This document shows, piece by piece, positions 30,913 through 40,835 of a stretch of 42,572 bases of DNA. The notes beneath the pieces were generated by a model, which had not been told where the DNA came from, did no database searches, and saw only the letters and a list, made by a program, of their open reading frames with translations. Made by a program: the position numbers and the translations under genes. The number at the start of each line of letters is the position of its first letter. The first letter of the stretch is position 1. Origin of the DNA: Ureaplasma sp. (GTDB lineage: Bacteria; Bacillota_I; Bacilli_A; Mycoplasmatales; Mycoplasmoidaceae); assembly GCA_020024695.1 (NCBI GenBank), contig JAHHTK010000008.1, positions 1 to 42,572 of the forward strand, read 5' to 3'.

Positions 30913-33900
30913 ATGAAATTAAAAGTGTACCAAACTTGTGCATTGGTGAGTGCTGGAGCCTTATTAGGAGTGTTTGGCATTGGTCTTGGTTGCCAATTAA
31001 AAACCAATTCTAACCAAGTTAGTTATAGTGAAACCCAAACCCTTGCTAGCCAACCAATTACATATCATCCATATAACATCCAATTAGGCAAATCATCAGG
31101 AATACCTTTTGGGAGTTCTACGGTGTATTCATGACGTGCTGTTGATCAAAATAACCAACCCGTTTCAGTTCTAGATATGCAAAATCAAAAAATTGAAAAG
31201 ATTAGTGATCTAAGTTCAGACAACCGTTATAACGGTCACAGTCAAGTCCAATTACCATCTAATACATATAAATTAGTGTTAAATAGTGGGCCTGAAAATT
31301 TAACCCACTATCAATCTAAAGGACAAGAAGTTATTGTTGATTTAAACAACGATAACATTGATTTAACCTATACTCCAGAGTTATATGAAACTAGTGATAA
31401 GAGTAATGTTTATAAAGTGGACGATGTTGTTGCTAACTTAAAATTTAACGATGTTCATGGTCGTGGATTTTCATTAAAAAGAAATATGGCAACTGAGAAA
31501 TTAACCATTTTAATGTTTATGAGAACTACTTGTTATCATTCGAGAAACACTTTAAATGCAATTAATCAGTTGTTATTAGGGGCTAATAACCAAGGGATTG
31601 CTTGAAATGAAAAAGTAAATGTCTTTTGTATCACTTCAAGAGATAGTCGTGATCAAATTTTACAATTTGAAAACGGTTATGCATCTAGTATTCGGTTTGT
31701 CTCTGTTAAAAACGATGAATTGTTAAAACAATTTTTACCTTATAGTGGTTATCCTAGTTTAGCAATGATTGATTATCAAGGAGCCTTATGTTATGCTGAC
31801 AGTGGCGAACACTCTAAAAACCGTTTAGAACAGTTAATCACCCAATTCTCAAAACCAGGCTTGTTAGCCAAAGATACTAATTTAATTAAACAAGCTTCGT
31901 TAGAACCGATTGGATTGACGGATGAAATTAATCTGAATTTACCAGACGAAATTATTGAACCAAATGATATTGAACCAAATGATATTGAACCAACTGAAAA
32001 TTTACCAGCTGATAAAAAATTGCCAACCGAATTGGCAGCATTAAGAAAAATTAAACCTGAAGAAATTGCTAAAGCCGAAGTTTATGATAGTCGGGACTAT
32101 GGCATTGTCACCCCCGTCAAACAACAACACTCAGGAACTTGTTGAGCTTTTTCAAACGCAGCAGCAGCAGAAACTGCGATTTTAAGAGAAGGTTTGACTG
32201 ATGATAAATATATCAATGTTAGTGAAAGAAATATTGATTTTAGTACCAATTCAAGAACTGAAGCTTCTGATCCACTGAATTTAAACCCCCATGATATTTG
32301 AGATGGTAAGAGAGACCAAGGTTCTCAAACCCGCTATCCTTCTAACGGGTTATCCATGTGAACAGGGGTTAACACCCATCGGGATTATTATGACTATGTT
32401 GAACCTGAATATGTTTTAGAAAATAGTAGTAACTTAAATAGGATTTTGACTGATAAAACTGACATGAACACAAGAGTTGAATTAGTCAAAGAACAAATTG
32501 CGAAATACGGAGCGGTGGCCATTGGGTATGTCTTAGGACCACATAGCAATTCATTTTATTACAATGCAAGAGAAGTCCCATTAATTGGTTCACCTGGTCA
32601 CTCAATTGCCATTGTTGGGTGAGACGATAGAATTCCAAAGGAACGCTATTATCCACACGCTTTAAGAGATGGTGGCTGAATTTGTAAAAATAGTTGGGGG
32701 ACAACTGCTCGGGATGATGGCTATTTTTATATGAGTTATGACTCGCCATTTAGTGGTGTCATTGGTTATGACTTTACCAAAGCCCATACCAAATATGATA
32801 ATAACTATTATTATGATGCCAAAGCTGATACTGATGGTTTCTATGAAAATGCTAATAATAAAGAAGTTGCAGCCATTTTCCCAGTTAGAAAAGCTAAATA
32901 TAACAACCGAGAATTTTTAAAAGCTGTCAACGTTGGCTTTCAAGGTACCAATGTAACAGTTGAAGCAAAAATTTATAAAAATGTTCCTATCAACTTTGAT
33001 GATCCATATGATAGCAAAATTGATCCAAAGCAAGGTACATTAGTTGCTACTGGTCAAGGACATGCAAAACATTCAGGTTATTTAACCATTCCATTAAATC
33101 AAGCTGTGGAATTAAAAGCTGGTGAAAACTTTGCAGTTGTCTTACAAGTAACTAATCCTACCAAAGATGCTAAAGTCATGGCATGTAACGACTTATCAGT
33201 GAAAGATAACTTTACTTATTATCACACTGATAACGGTCAATGATCTAACCCAGCGAAAGATAACTTAGGATTTGCTTTTAGAATTAAAGCCTTTACTAAA
33301 GATGTTCCCGTTGCCAATGTCACTAGTCAAAATTTAAAGGATGCTGCCTTAACCTTAAATAAGAAAAGTTATCGTTACCATGAATACCAAGACATTCCAA
33401 CCATTGCTAAAGTTAGATTAGATGGCAAGGATTTAATTAAAGGTCAGGATTTTGATATTCTTTATGAAAAAGAAGAATTAGAACCTAATCCACAAACTGG
33501 TGATGCTAAAGCAATTATTGGTCGTGGTACGATTGTTGCTAAAGGAAAAGGGCAATATCATGGCTTACAAAAGATTCATTATGATATTTTGACTGGGTTA
33601 GGACCAAACTTACAAGGATTAGGACAATATGAGCCACTTCCTGCTTACCCAGATAAAAGACCAATTTTTTATCTTAATTTAACAATTGATAGAAATGCAA
33701 CCTGTTATAAAGATATTGAATTGCCAACTGGTTTTAGATTTGAAAAAAGTTATGACCAACCAGTAGACCCTAATGATCCTATTGATGAAGAAAATGTCTT
33801 TTTAGTTTATAGAGAAAGCGATAGTAATTATTACCGTCGTTCTTCATGGGGTGGTAGTGAAAATAGGAATTTAAGTTTTGTACGAAAAGATACTAAACCT

Positions 33901-34572
33901 GTTAAACAAGAGTTGCCAAAAGCTCCTGAATTTGTTGATAAGGTTATGGATGATGATGTAATAATTCCACCAGTGATTAAACCTGAAATTGATATACCTG
34001 AACAAGGTTCTCCATCAGCTCCTGAATCAAATCCAGTTCCACCAGCACCAGTTATTCCTGAACCTCCAAAACCTGAAGAACCAACAGTTCCAAGCAATCC
34101 TTCTGTACCACCAGTTGATCCAGTTCCAGAAGTTCCAAGTAATCCGCAGGTTGACCCAAAACCAGAGGTTCCAAACCCACCTGAAATTCATAAAGATCCA
34201 ACTGTAGATGATAGCCAAGATAATCATGAGCCACAACCAGAACAACCTATAATTCCAGAAGATAATTCTTCATCGTCAATTGAACCTGACCAACCAGTAT
34301 CGCCTTCAACCCCAGATTCTAATGATAATCATTCTAGTGATACTAGTTCACCAGATGAACATATTAGTGAACAACCAGGGACTGATGATACAAATAGTTC
34401 AACTCCAAGTGATGATAGTTTGGTTGAAGAAACTAATAATAGTCAGCAAGCATTAATCATTGGGGTTTCTGTAACTGCAGCCATTGTTGTTGCTAGTGGC
34501 TTAGGTGGTCTTATCTACTATTTAGTAAGAAAACATCAAAAGAAAACTATTGGCAACAAACAAGAAAACTAA
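30913..34572 (+). CDS. surface protein with thioredoxin-like domain and papain-like (C1) cysteine protease
   Basis: 1219 aa as one frame through many UGA-Trp. The N-terminus MKLKVYQTCALVSAGALLG to IGLGC is a signal with a lipobox-like Cys (27). Residues about 185-315 look thioredoxin-like: KLTILMFMRTTC (Cys207, motif CYHS), VNVFCITSRDSRDQILQF and GYPSLAMIDYQG. A short EPNDI tandem repeat links to the C1 domain (about 385-620): oxyanion Gln404 and catalytic Cys410 in QQHSGTCWAFS, His563 in GHSIAIVGWDD, Asn593 in CKNSWG. A beta-rich region with lectin-like character follows (to about 960), then a Pro/Ser/Asp-rich stalk (about 1000-1175), and one membrane helix (1180-1206) with KHQKK after it. 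It probably sits outside the cell and cleaves peptides or host proteins. CysP of M. synoviae, an IgG-cleaving C1 enzyme, is a possible analogue. Confidence 0.88.
31954..31998 (+). repeat. 15-bp tandem repeat in the protease gene
   Basis: Three units coding for IEPND, IEPND and IEPTE; the first two are identical at DNA level. It lies in the linker between the thioredoxin-like and protease domains. Confidence 0.8.
34010..34440 (+). repeat. proline/serine-rich stalk region of the protease
   Basis: Codes for PVPP/PEPPKPEEP-type units, then Ser/Asp-rich sequence (SSSSIEPDQPVSPSTPDSND). It resembles in style the proline-rich stretch at 10600-11075 but is on the other strand and in an unrelated protein. 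Confidence 0.75.
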
Positions 34573-34588
34573 GAACTTAAATTTAAAA

Positions 34589-34626
34589 ACTAAGATTGAT
34601 TTTTATAGTATCAGTTTTAGTATAAT
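34589..34626 (+). terminator. probable terminator of the protease gene
   Basis: 12-bp stem ACTAAGATTGAT / ATCAGTTTTAGT (two G:T pairs), 9-nt loop, followed by ATAATTT. The T run is weak. The 3' arm runs into a TATAAT (34621-34626), which could alternatively be a promoter. Confidence 0.5.
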
Positions 34627-34799
34627 TTAATTCCAAAATATAAGAAATTCCTTTCTTTATTTTGGTTAGTTTCAAAGCTATTGTGAGAATCTAAGTTAGA
34701 AACTAGAGAATATTAATTGTTTTGAAAACAATCCAGTAGTGAACATAAAACTATTATCAATTGTTTTCAAACCCACCTTCTAAAATTTGAAATTTAAAA
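34627..34799. other. non-coding region with stacked hairpins
   Basis: No gene. Stem TAGTTTC / GAAACTA (34667-34673 / 34699-34705). Then a longer stem GAAAACAAT / ATTGTTTTC (34724-34732 / 34760-34768) that can extend inward through AGTAGT / ACTATT. AATTGTTTT occurs at 34715 and 34759, so alternative pairings exist. It could be a small RNA or a protein-binding region; nothing shows which. Confidence 0.35.
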
Positions 34800-34821
34800 A
34801 AACAACTAGCCATGAGTTGTT
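34800..34821 (-). terminator. second minus-strand terminator after the DUF2130 gene
   Basis: Stem AACAACT / AGTTGTT. On the minus strand it is followed by TTTTTTTAAATTTC. Confidence 0.6.
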
Positions 34822-34829
34822 AATGACAT

Positions 34830-34870
34830 AATAAAAATATCTAAGCTTTTAAGGCTTAGATATTTTTATT
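34830..34870 (-). terminator. terminator overlapping the stop of the DUF2130 gene
   Basis: 17-bp stem AATAAAAATATCTAAGC / GCTTAGATATTTTTATT with a 7-nt loop, the longest perfect stem in the window. Its 3' arm reaches the stop codon at 34869-34871. Confidence 0.8.
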
Positions 34871-36305
34871 ATTTGTGGGGTAAGTGGTCTTTAATGCTGA
34901 CTTCTTCGCTCTCAGCAAGTGCTTGATCACTAGCTAACATATTTGTTGGATGAGGTGGTAACTGGTTAATCTTTTTAACGATTTTAGTTCCAATAGCATA
35001 ATCATTAATTTTCTTTTCCATTCGCTTAAGATAGGTTTCTAAAATCATTTCAGCATTTTCTTTAATAGTGTTTGCGTTTTTAGTAATAGTTTCAGATGCT
35101 TTAAGAATGTCTTTAACCTTAGTATTGATATGTTTAATGATGTTTTCTAACAAATCGTTTTTAAATCTTTCCCATTCATCTAAGATTTCGGATGAACTCT
35201 TAAATTGAACTTGTGATAAAACAACATCTTTTTGTTTTAAGATTAAATTTCTTAAAACAGCAAGTAAGCTCAACATTGTTGCGGGACGAACAATAAAAAT
35301 GTTAGGGTATTGATGAGCCCGAGAAATGACAATTGTTGTTTCTGGTTCTAATTCAGTGACTAATACTCCATAATCAGCCCCGTAGTTTTTGGTATCTTGG
35401 GCTAATTTTTTAAGGAAGGATTCGTTCTTTTGTGTTCCAGTTTCACCTTGAGTTTTCATTTCTAAAACAACAGAACCAAGTTTGGTTTTTTCTTTATCAC
35501 TAACATCTCTATCATAGACTTCCATGATAAAGTCAGGTTTATGACCATTTTTAGTTGCTGTTTTCCCATTATCATCATACAAGGTGTTAGTTTTATAAAA
35601 TAAACAATCAGTTGCAATTTCAGCCATATGCAAATTATATTCATCGAGACATCATTGTTCTAAACCTTCACCAATTGCTTTGGTACTTAATAAATTACGA
35701 TTTCGTTTCAATGAATCTAATTCGTTGTTTAAATCATTAATTTCATTATTTTTTGCTTCTAATTGTTGATTAAATTTGTATTTTTCTGTATCAAGTAATT
35801 TGCGTTGTTCCTCACGTGCTTTAAATGCTTCTTCTTTTAATGCAGCTTCTTTATCATTCTTAGCTATTTGCAAATCACTTGCTAACTGTATCTTATCTTT
35901 TTCTAAGTTTTTTATTTTATCATTAACTTGATTTTTAATTTCGTTTTCTTTTGCATTAATTTTTTCATCTAAACTATCTTTTAAATGTTTATATTCTTGT
36001 TCTCAAGTAGATTTGTCGTTTTCTAAAGTACTGATCTTTTTATTAAATTCATTTTTAAGTTTAGCTTCTTGCAATTCTAATTGTGAAACTAAGTCTTTTT
36101 GGAAACTAGTTTCTAAAGAATCTTTTTGTTCAGCCAATTTTTTTGCAATCAATTGATTATTGTTATCATTGACGGCTTGATTTCAAGTATGAAAATCAAT
36201 AGTATTCAAATCTTTCAAACAAATTTGATCACCTGCTTTTGCGTCTTGTTCAAGTGCGAAAATTAATTTTTCAGGGTCAATGACTTTTAATTTTATGTAT
36301 GCCAT
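34869..36305 (-). CDS. DUF2130 family protein (coiled coil plus nuclease-like domain)
   Basis: 478 aa. Residues about 50-220 are a long charged coiled coil (KNDKEAALKEEAFKAREE, LEAKNNEINDLNNELDSL). The C-terminal DUF2130 core follows: GEGLEQWCLDEYNLHMAEI, HKPDFIMEVYDRD, GSVVLEMKTQGETG, then NYGADYGVLVTELEP. The Asp plus ExK pattern (about residues 255-283) resembles the PD-(D/E)XK nuclease fold proposed for this RmuC-like family. No membrane segment, so probably cytoplasmic and DNA-associated; activity is inferred. Start ATG 36305 with AAAGGAGA upstream and a TATAAT at 36366-36371. It is its own transcription unit. Confidence 0.82.
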
Positions 36306-36365
36306 AGCAAGGTCTCCTTTTTATCTTTATGTTTTATTAAAATTAGTTTCTAACGAACTATTTCA

Positions 36366-36371
36366 ATTATA
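36366..36371 (-). promoter_or_regulatory. -10 box of the DUF2130 gene
   Basis: Minus-strand TATAATTGAAAT, identical over 12 bp to the -10 region before the gene at 36401-37438. A transcript would have about 55 nt of leader. Confidence 0.5.
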
Positions 36372-36400
36372 TTCCAGTGAAAAATACTGAAGAGATTGTT

Positions 36401-37438
36401 TTATTTAATTTGATAATTTAGTTTTCTAGCAATAGTTGGTTTGGGGATACCTGTAAGATAACTCATTTCTTGCAAACTAAAGCCATGTTCTTTTAAATCA
36501 TTAAGAGTAATGGTCGAATTAATTAAATATTTGTAAAGATATTTTAAATTTGTGGCGTCCTGTTTATTAGAATAATCTTCAAAAATAGTTTTAGCAATCA
36601 TATCAAATTTGTAGGGGTTGTTAACTTTATCAGATTGCTCAATGATTTTCTTAAAAATTCGTTGGTAATAACTATTTTTAATTGAACTATCATTTGAATT
36701 TTTAAAATACTTTTCTCAAATAAGATAAACTATTGCTTGATTTTTTTGTTTAGGGATACTTTTTAAAATTAGATAATTAGAGTGAACGTTGGAATTTAAT
36801 TGTAAGACTTCAGTTTCAAGACATCAAACTAATGTCTTGATTTTTTGATTACTAGGTGAGTTATAAACTGATATTAAATCTAATATATGGTCAAATATCT
36901 TTTCTTCCTGACTAGTCAATTTATTATCTTTTTCTAGGACAAATGTTATGGCCGAACGGTCACGATCTTTTTTAAACGAAGAAATGATTTCTTGAATATA
37001 GTTTCTAGAAGAAATATGATTTTTGACAAAATAGTTAATGAAATTACTATCAATATTTTTATAAAAAATATTAGATTTAGTTTCTGTGGCTAATTGACTT
37101 AATAATCAATAATCATAATCGTGATTCGTGTAAACCGTTAAAACAGTTTGATCTTCTTCATATTTAATAAAATCAATGAGCCGATTATATTCATGTTCAA
37201 TGCTTGATTTATATGCTTCAGTTCAAAAGAAATCTTGGGGTTGGATCATTTGAAACCAATTAAAAGATTGTTCTATTTTTTTCAAAATCGAATCGTAAGA
37301 TTCATAATTAGATTCATAATTAGAACTATGATAATTATCGGTAACCGCATCACTGAGGTCTTTAATTAGGTTCATAAACATCTTATCATCTTGTTTTTGA
37401 TATGCTTCAATTAATAAAGCGACTTTCTCTTTAAGCAT
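36401..37438 (-). CDS. hypothetical protein with C-terminal helix-turn-helix
   Basis: 345 aa across four UGA-Trp codons. Mostly helical and charged, with no signal or membrane segment. A small repeat is seen near the N-terminus (SNYESNYESYDS). The last 25 residues, FSLQEMSYLTGIPKPTIARK, match a helix-turn-helix of the kind found in resolvases and small repressors. The middle (VLTVYTNHDYDYWLLSQLA, SAITFVLEKDNKLTSQEEKIF) has no family I recognise. Start ATG 37438 with GAAAGG upstream. Two identical 15-bp direct repeats lie just upstream of its promoter and may be its own operator. Confidence 0.7.
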
Positions 37439-37490
37439 GTTTAACCTTTCGTTGACAAATTATTTTATTATTTTGGTTATCTCCATTTCA

Positions 37491-37547
37491 ATTATAATCA
37501 ACAATTTCAAAAAATGAGACGATTTTTATAGCAAATGAGACGATTTT
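37491..37547 (-). promoter_or_regulatory. promoter with two direct repeats upstream of the helix-turn-helix gene
   Basis: Minus-strand TATAAT at 37491-37496. Upstream of it, AAATGAGACGATTTT occurs twice (37512-37526 and 37533-37547), 21 bp apart, that is, two helical turns on the same face. Such spacing is typical of cooperative repressor sites. Confidence 0.55.
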
Positions 37548-37592
37548 AAAACTTGATAATGAACGCACCATTAGGTTTTAATTTATAATTAA

Positions 37593-37625
37593 AAACCATT
37601 AATTCTTTTGCTGAACTAATGGTTT
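37593..37625 (-). terminator. terminator after the IS256-like gene
   Basis: Stem AAACCATTA / TAATGGTTT; on the minus strand it continues TTTAATT. It lies about 60 bp beyond the stop codon. The stretch between (37626-37683) has another long-range pairing, AAATTAGTTT with AAACTAATTT. Confidence 0.65.
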
Positions 37626-37683
37626 AAAAAATGAAATTAGTTTGGTGAAAAATTAGTATTCCGAACATTTAGAGGTGAAAAAA

Positions 37684-38130
37684 CTAATTTTTTTGTTGTT
37701 TAAAATTCTTGGTAACTTGGAAAATAATTCTTTCACTAACACTAATTCCAAGCGAAGAGAAAAGTCGTTTAATCTTAGATTGACTCATGCCAGTTTCTAA
37801 TAAACTAGTAATTACTTTATAGATTTCTGGTGTGTATCTTAAGTTGCGTTCTAAGATTGAAGTGTTGAAATTATCTTCTCTGATCCGTGGAACTTTGATT
37901 TTAAATTGATTATTTCCCACAGCAATGAAGCGTTCACGATAACTATTGCGTGAGGTTTTAAGACCTAAATTCTTGCGTTCTAAACATCAAGCAAAGAATT
38001 CATCATAAACTTGTTTTTGGATATAGTTGAACAGAGCTTCACGTTCTACGTTCCTTAATTCTGAGTCATTAATAATGTTCATGACTTTGGAAGCTTTTTC
38101 GTGAAGACTCATCTTTTTTAAAGATGCCAT
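37684..38130 (-). CDS. IS256-family transposase N-terminal domain only
   Basis: 148 aa, start ATG 38130, clean TAA stop. The sequence follows the N-terminal DNA-binding part of IS256/Mutator-type transposases: LERKNLGLKTSRNSYRERF, then QFKIKVPRIREDNFNTSILE, and TSLLETGMSQSKIKRLFSSLG, ending VSERIIFQVTKNFKQQKN. The DDE catalytic domain (about 250 more residues) is absent and no remnant follows. It is either the relic of an insertion sequence or a domesticated DNA-binding protein. No terminal inverted repeats were found around it. Its upstream region carries repeated GTGTTAA elements. Confidence 0.72.
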
Positions 38131-38174
38131 CTTAATATAATTAACCTTTCTTATTATTTATATTAATTTTAATA

Positions 38175-38276
38175 GTGTTAAAGCCTTGTTGCAAGTGCTA
38201 ATACCAAAATTTCTGTGTAAAGTGTTAAAAATGATTATTAATAGTATGGTTTAACATTCAGGTGTTAAGAATGATT
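38175..38276. repeat. repeated GTGTTAAnAATGATT elements
   Basis: GTGTTAAAAATGATT (38222-38236) and GTGTTAAGAATGATT (38262-38276) differ at one base. A shorter copy GTGTTAAAG (38175-38183) and an inverted TTTAACATTC (about 38250-38259) lie nearby. They are upstream of the IS256-like gene and may be binding sites for it, or remnants of element ends. Confidence 0.55.
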
Positions 38277-38307
38277 TGGTAATTGTATAGGACTGATTTT
38301 GAAATAA

Positions 38308-38814
38308 ATTGGAGTATTTAGGGCGTTTTTAGAGTTTAAAGCTATTAAAGAATTTGTCGCTTTTGAATTTGTCAACAAAATTAAAGAAGACAAAAATTAT
38401 AACAAAGATACCACAAAGCATTCCCAACGGAATTCTAAACTTGAAGCCAAAAATGAATTAGAAGGTTGAGAATACGAATGTTTATATGATCAATTGAAAA
38501 AAGAACAAAAAGAATTAGTTGATGAAATTGATCAATATATTGTAAAAAATTTTGATGAAATTTCTACAAAGACATTGAGAATTTATAAATCATATACAAG
38601 AACTCGTCAATTCTGTGCTATCACATTAACTAAAAATGATATTTATTTATGATTTAGATGTAAATGAGATGACGAATATGCTCAAAAATATAAAGTTGAA
38701 GATTACCCTAATAAGGGTCGTTATCCAACTTGCAATATCAGATTTAAAGTTAAATCTAAACAAGACTTTGAATCAGTTAAAGATTTATTAAAAATTGCTT
38801 TTGAAGAAAATTAG
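38308..38814 (+). pseudogene. 5'-truncated copy of the DUF5655-like protein gene
   Basis: Open frame of about 168 codons with no ATG, GTG or TTG at its start; the frame opens after TAA at 38305. From EFVAFEFVN onward it parallels the full-length gene downstream (ELVTFEIIN), then through a variable linker, KELVDEIDQYIVKNF (against KEIVNTIDHFILTNF), IYLWFRCKWDDEYAQKY (against IYLWLKLKWSDDYQDKY) and the end KIAFEEN against KTAYEEN. The N-terminal nuclease-like half is missing. The breakpoint lies next to the IS256-like gene, which fits an insertion or deletion event. It may be silent, because no start codon or ribosome site is seen. Confidence 0.75.
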
Positions 38815-38897
38815 ATTGTTATTTTTCTTCACTGGCTTAGTGGCATTTAGGTTGAATTTTTTTATTTTCAATAAAGGATAAAATTTGATATTCTTGG

Positions 38898-38903
38898 TAT
38901 AAT
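38898..38903 (+). promoter_or_regulatory. extended -10 promoter of the DUF5655-like gene
   Basis: TTGGTATAAT: a TG-type extended -10, 52 bp before ATG 38955. No clear -35. A small AATATT hairpin and AAGG ribosome site follow. Confidence 0.5.
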
Positions 38904-38954
38904 CTTGCTTGTTTTAAATATTACGAAAATATTAAACAGTAAGGTAAATTTAGT

Positions 38955-39995
38955 ATGAGCAAATTAATTCTCTTTAATCCTGAAACAAATCATAAGATTA
39001 ATCCAATATCACTTAAAAAAGAATTAGAAATTCAAACTTTAGTTGAAAAGAATTGCCAAGAGATTTTTGACATAACAATTTTAGAAACCGAATATCCATT
39101 TTATGATTATGAAAAAGGTAATGGTCGTATGGATACAATCGGGATTGATAAAGATTACCGTCCCGTTGTTATTGAATATAAATTAGGTCAAGATGAAAAT
39201 CATATTAAGCAAATAACCTTTTATTTAGATTGGTTGCAAAATCATAAGGACGCTTTTGAAAATTTAGTTCTTAAAAAACTTGGTAAAACCGATGCTGAAA
39301 AAATTAAATTTAAACCTCGTGGTATTTGTATCGCAAGAGATTATGATAGTCGAGATAAAATTTTAGCTAACACAATTAAATTGGATATTACTTTATTTAA
39401 ATACCAAGTTTATAGTGATGGTAGAGAACTTGTGACTTTTGAAATTATTAATGATAGAGAAACCACTAACAATGAAAGCAAAAAAGACGGTTGCAACTAT
39501 GATTCAAATAGTTTTAAAGAGGACTTTAAAAATAAATCACTCCATAGTTTAACCGAGAAACCAAAAACTCCTTCTGTTAATGAGCCAACCACCACGATTG
39601 TTAATTATCAAAAAAATAATTCAACCGAAACCAAAACCACATATAATGCTATATACCAGAACTTCAATCAAGAAATGAAAGAAATTGTCAATACAATTGA
39701 TCATTTTATCCTAACAAATTTTGAGCAAGCAAATGTCAGCATTATCAAAAATTCCAGAAATTATAAAAGAAACCATACTTTTTGTGATGTCTCAATCTGA
39801 GATGAAAACATTTATTTATGACTAAAACTCAAATGGAGTGATGACTATCAAGATAAATATCAGGCTATTGATTACACGGAGAAAAATGCCCATAATAAAG
39901 ATGAAACCAGGTGTAATGTCAAAATTTCTTTATCTTCATTAGCTGACTTTGAACAAGTAAAACCCTTACTAAAAACTGCTTACGAAGAAAACTAG
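38955..39995 (+). CDS. PD-(D/E)XK nuclease-like protein with C-terminal DUF5655-like domain
   Basis: 346 aa. Residues 1-165 fit a restriction-endonuclease-like fold: LVEKNCQEIFDITILETEYPF, GRMDTIGIDKDYRPVVIEYK, with Asp60, Glu74 and Lys76 as the expected metal-binding triad, then HIKQITFYLDWL. A linker rich in Asn, Lys and Thr (165-245) leads to a C-terminal domain (about 255-346: MKEIVNTIDHFILTNFEQAN, IWDENIYLWLKLKWSDDY) like DUF5655. In related proteins the domain follows predicted nucleases. Substrate and role are unknown; repair or defence are both possible. A truncated copy precedes it by 140 bp. Confidence 0.78.
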
Positions 39996-40012
39996 GTTAT
40001 CTCATACATTAA

Positions 40013-40043
40013 AAAAGAAGTGTCAGTCACTGACACTTCTTTT
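40013..40043. terminator. bidirectional terminator between convergent genes
   Basis: Almost perfect inverted repeat AAAAGAAGTGTCAGT / CACTGACACTTCTTTT. T-rich on both exits; it serves the DUF5655-like gene and the minus-strand lipoprotein gene. Confidence 0.85.
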
Positions 40044-40054
40044 GCATATAAAGA

Positions 40055-40807
40055 CTATTTCAAATTCTTGAAAACGATTTTAATACCTGGGTCTAAGATA
40101 AACATTGGTGATGGCAAACTTGGATCATCAATAACAGTTTTTGATTCGTAGATTTGGTATTGATAGATTTCATTATTTTTCAATGTAAATCAACCATTAA
40201 CTTTAATATCAGTAGTTTGATTATCATTCCCTTTGGTTTCACAATGTACATATGGATTGTTAGTATTGGGTTTAGTTACTGAGAAATTATATTTGTCTGG
40301 GTAGCTAAGAAAAGCACTTAAATCTGAAACAGCTAATTTCATGACAACTTCATCTTGTTGATTCCGATAAAGAATTGGCATAACCACTAAATTATTCAAG
40401 GTGAGTGTTTGAGAATAATCAGCTTTATAATTGCCCAAAGAGGTGGACATGGTTAAAGTATAAGTTAAATTAACCGTCTGATCGGAATTACCTTTAAAAC
40501 CAGAAACAGATGTCTTAATATCAATACCCTTGAGAGATGTATTAAATTGTTTTTCAATGATTTGTTTAATTTGTGATTGAAACATTGAGAAACTGTAATA
40601 AGAATCAGCAAAGAAGTTAATAAATTGAACTGCTTTATTAATATCTTGAATTTGTTCAGTTTCTTTTTGAATCAAGGCTTGGGCTGGAAATGGTGGTTTG
40701 GTGACAGTTGGTTCACTACTACAAGCAGTTAAAGCAACTGCTGTGGGCAAACTCATTCCAATAAGACCTAGACTTGCTACTGATAAATATTTTCACTTTT
40801 TGTTCAT
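40055..40807 (-). CDS. lipoprotein, unknown function
   Basis: 250 aa. Signal MNKKWKYLSVASLGLIGMSL to VALTACSS with the lipobox Cys at about residue 29; the Trp in MNKKWKY is UGA. The mature protein is helical first (QDINKAVQFINFFADSYYSF), then beta-like (QTVNLTYTLTMSTSLGNY), an order like the surface proteins at 5.2-7.9 kb, so a distant family link is possible. It ends FILDPGIKIVFKNLK. TTGGAAA precedes the start and two overlapping TATAAT boxes lie at 40836-40850. Confidence 0.8.
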
Positions 40808-40835
40808 AATTATTTCCAATCTTAATGTTTTCATG

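Noticed and set aside
34621..34626. TATAAT as a definite promoter for a small RNA
   Set aside because: It forms the tail of a terminator-like hairpin, and its nearest -35-like word is 19 bp away; kept only as a low-interest possibility.
34715..34768. CRISPR repeat or tracrRNA-like sequence
   Set aside because: Only two short AATTGTTTT copies, no regular spacers, no cas genes in the window.
37560..38330. Complete IS256-type insertion sequence
   Set aside because: No terminal inverted repeats or target duplication could be matched on both sides, and the catalytic domain is missing.
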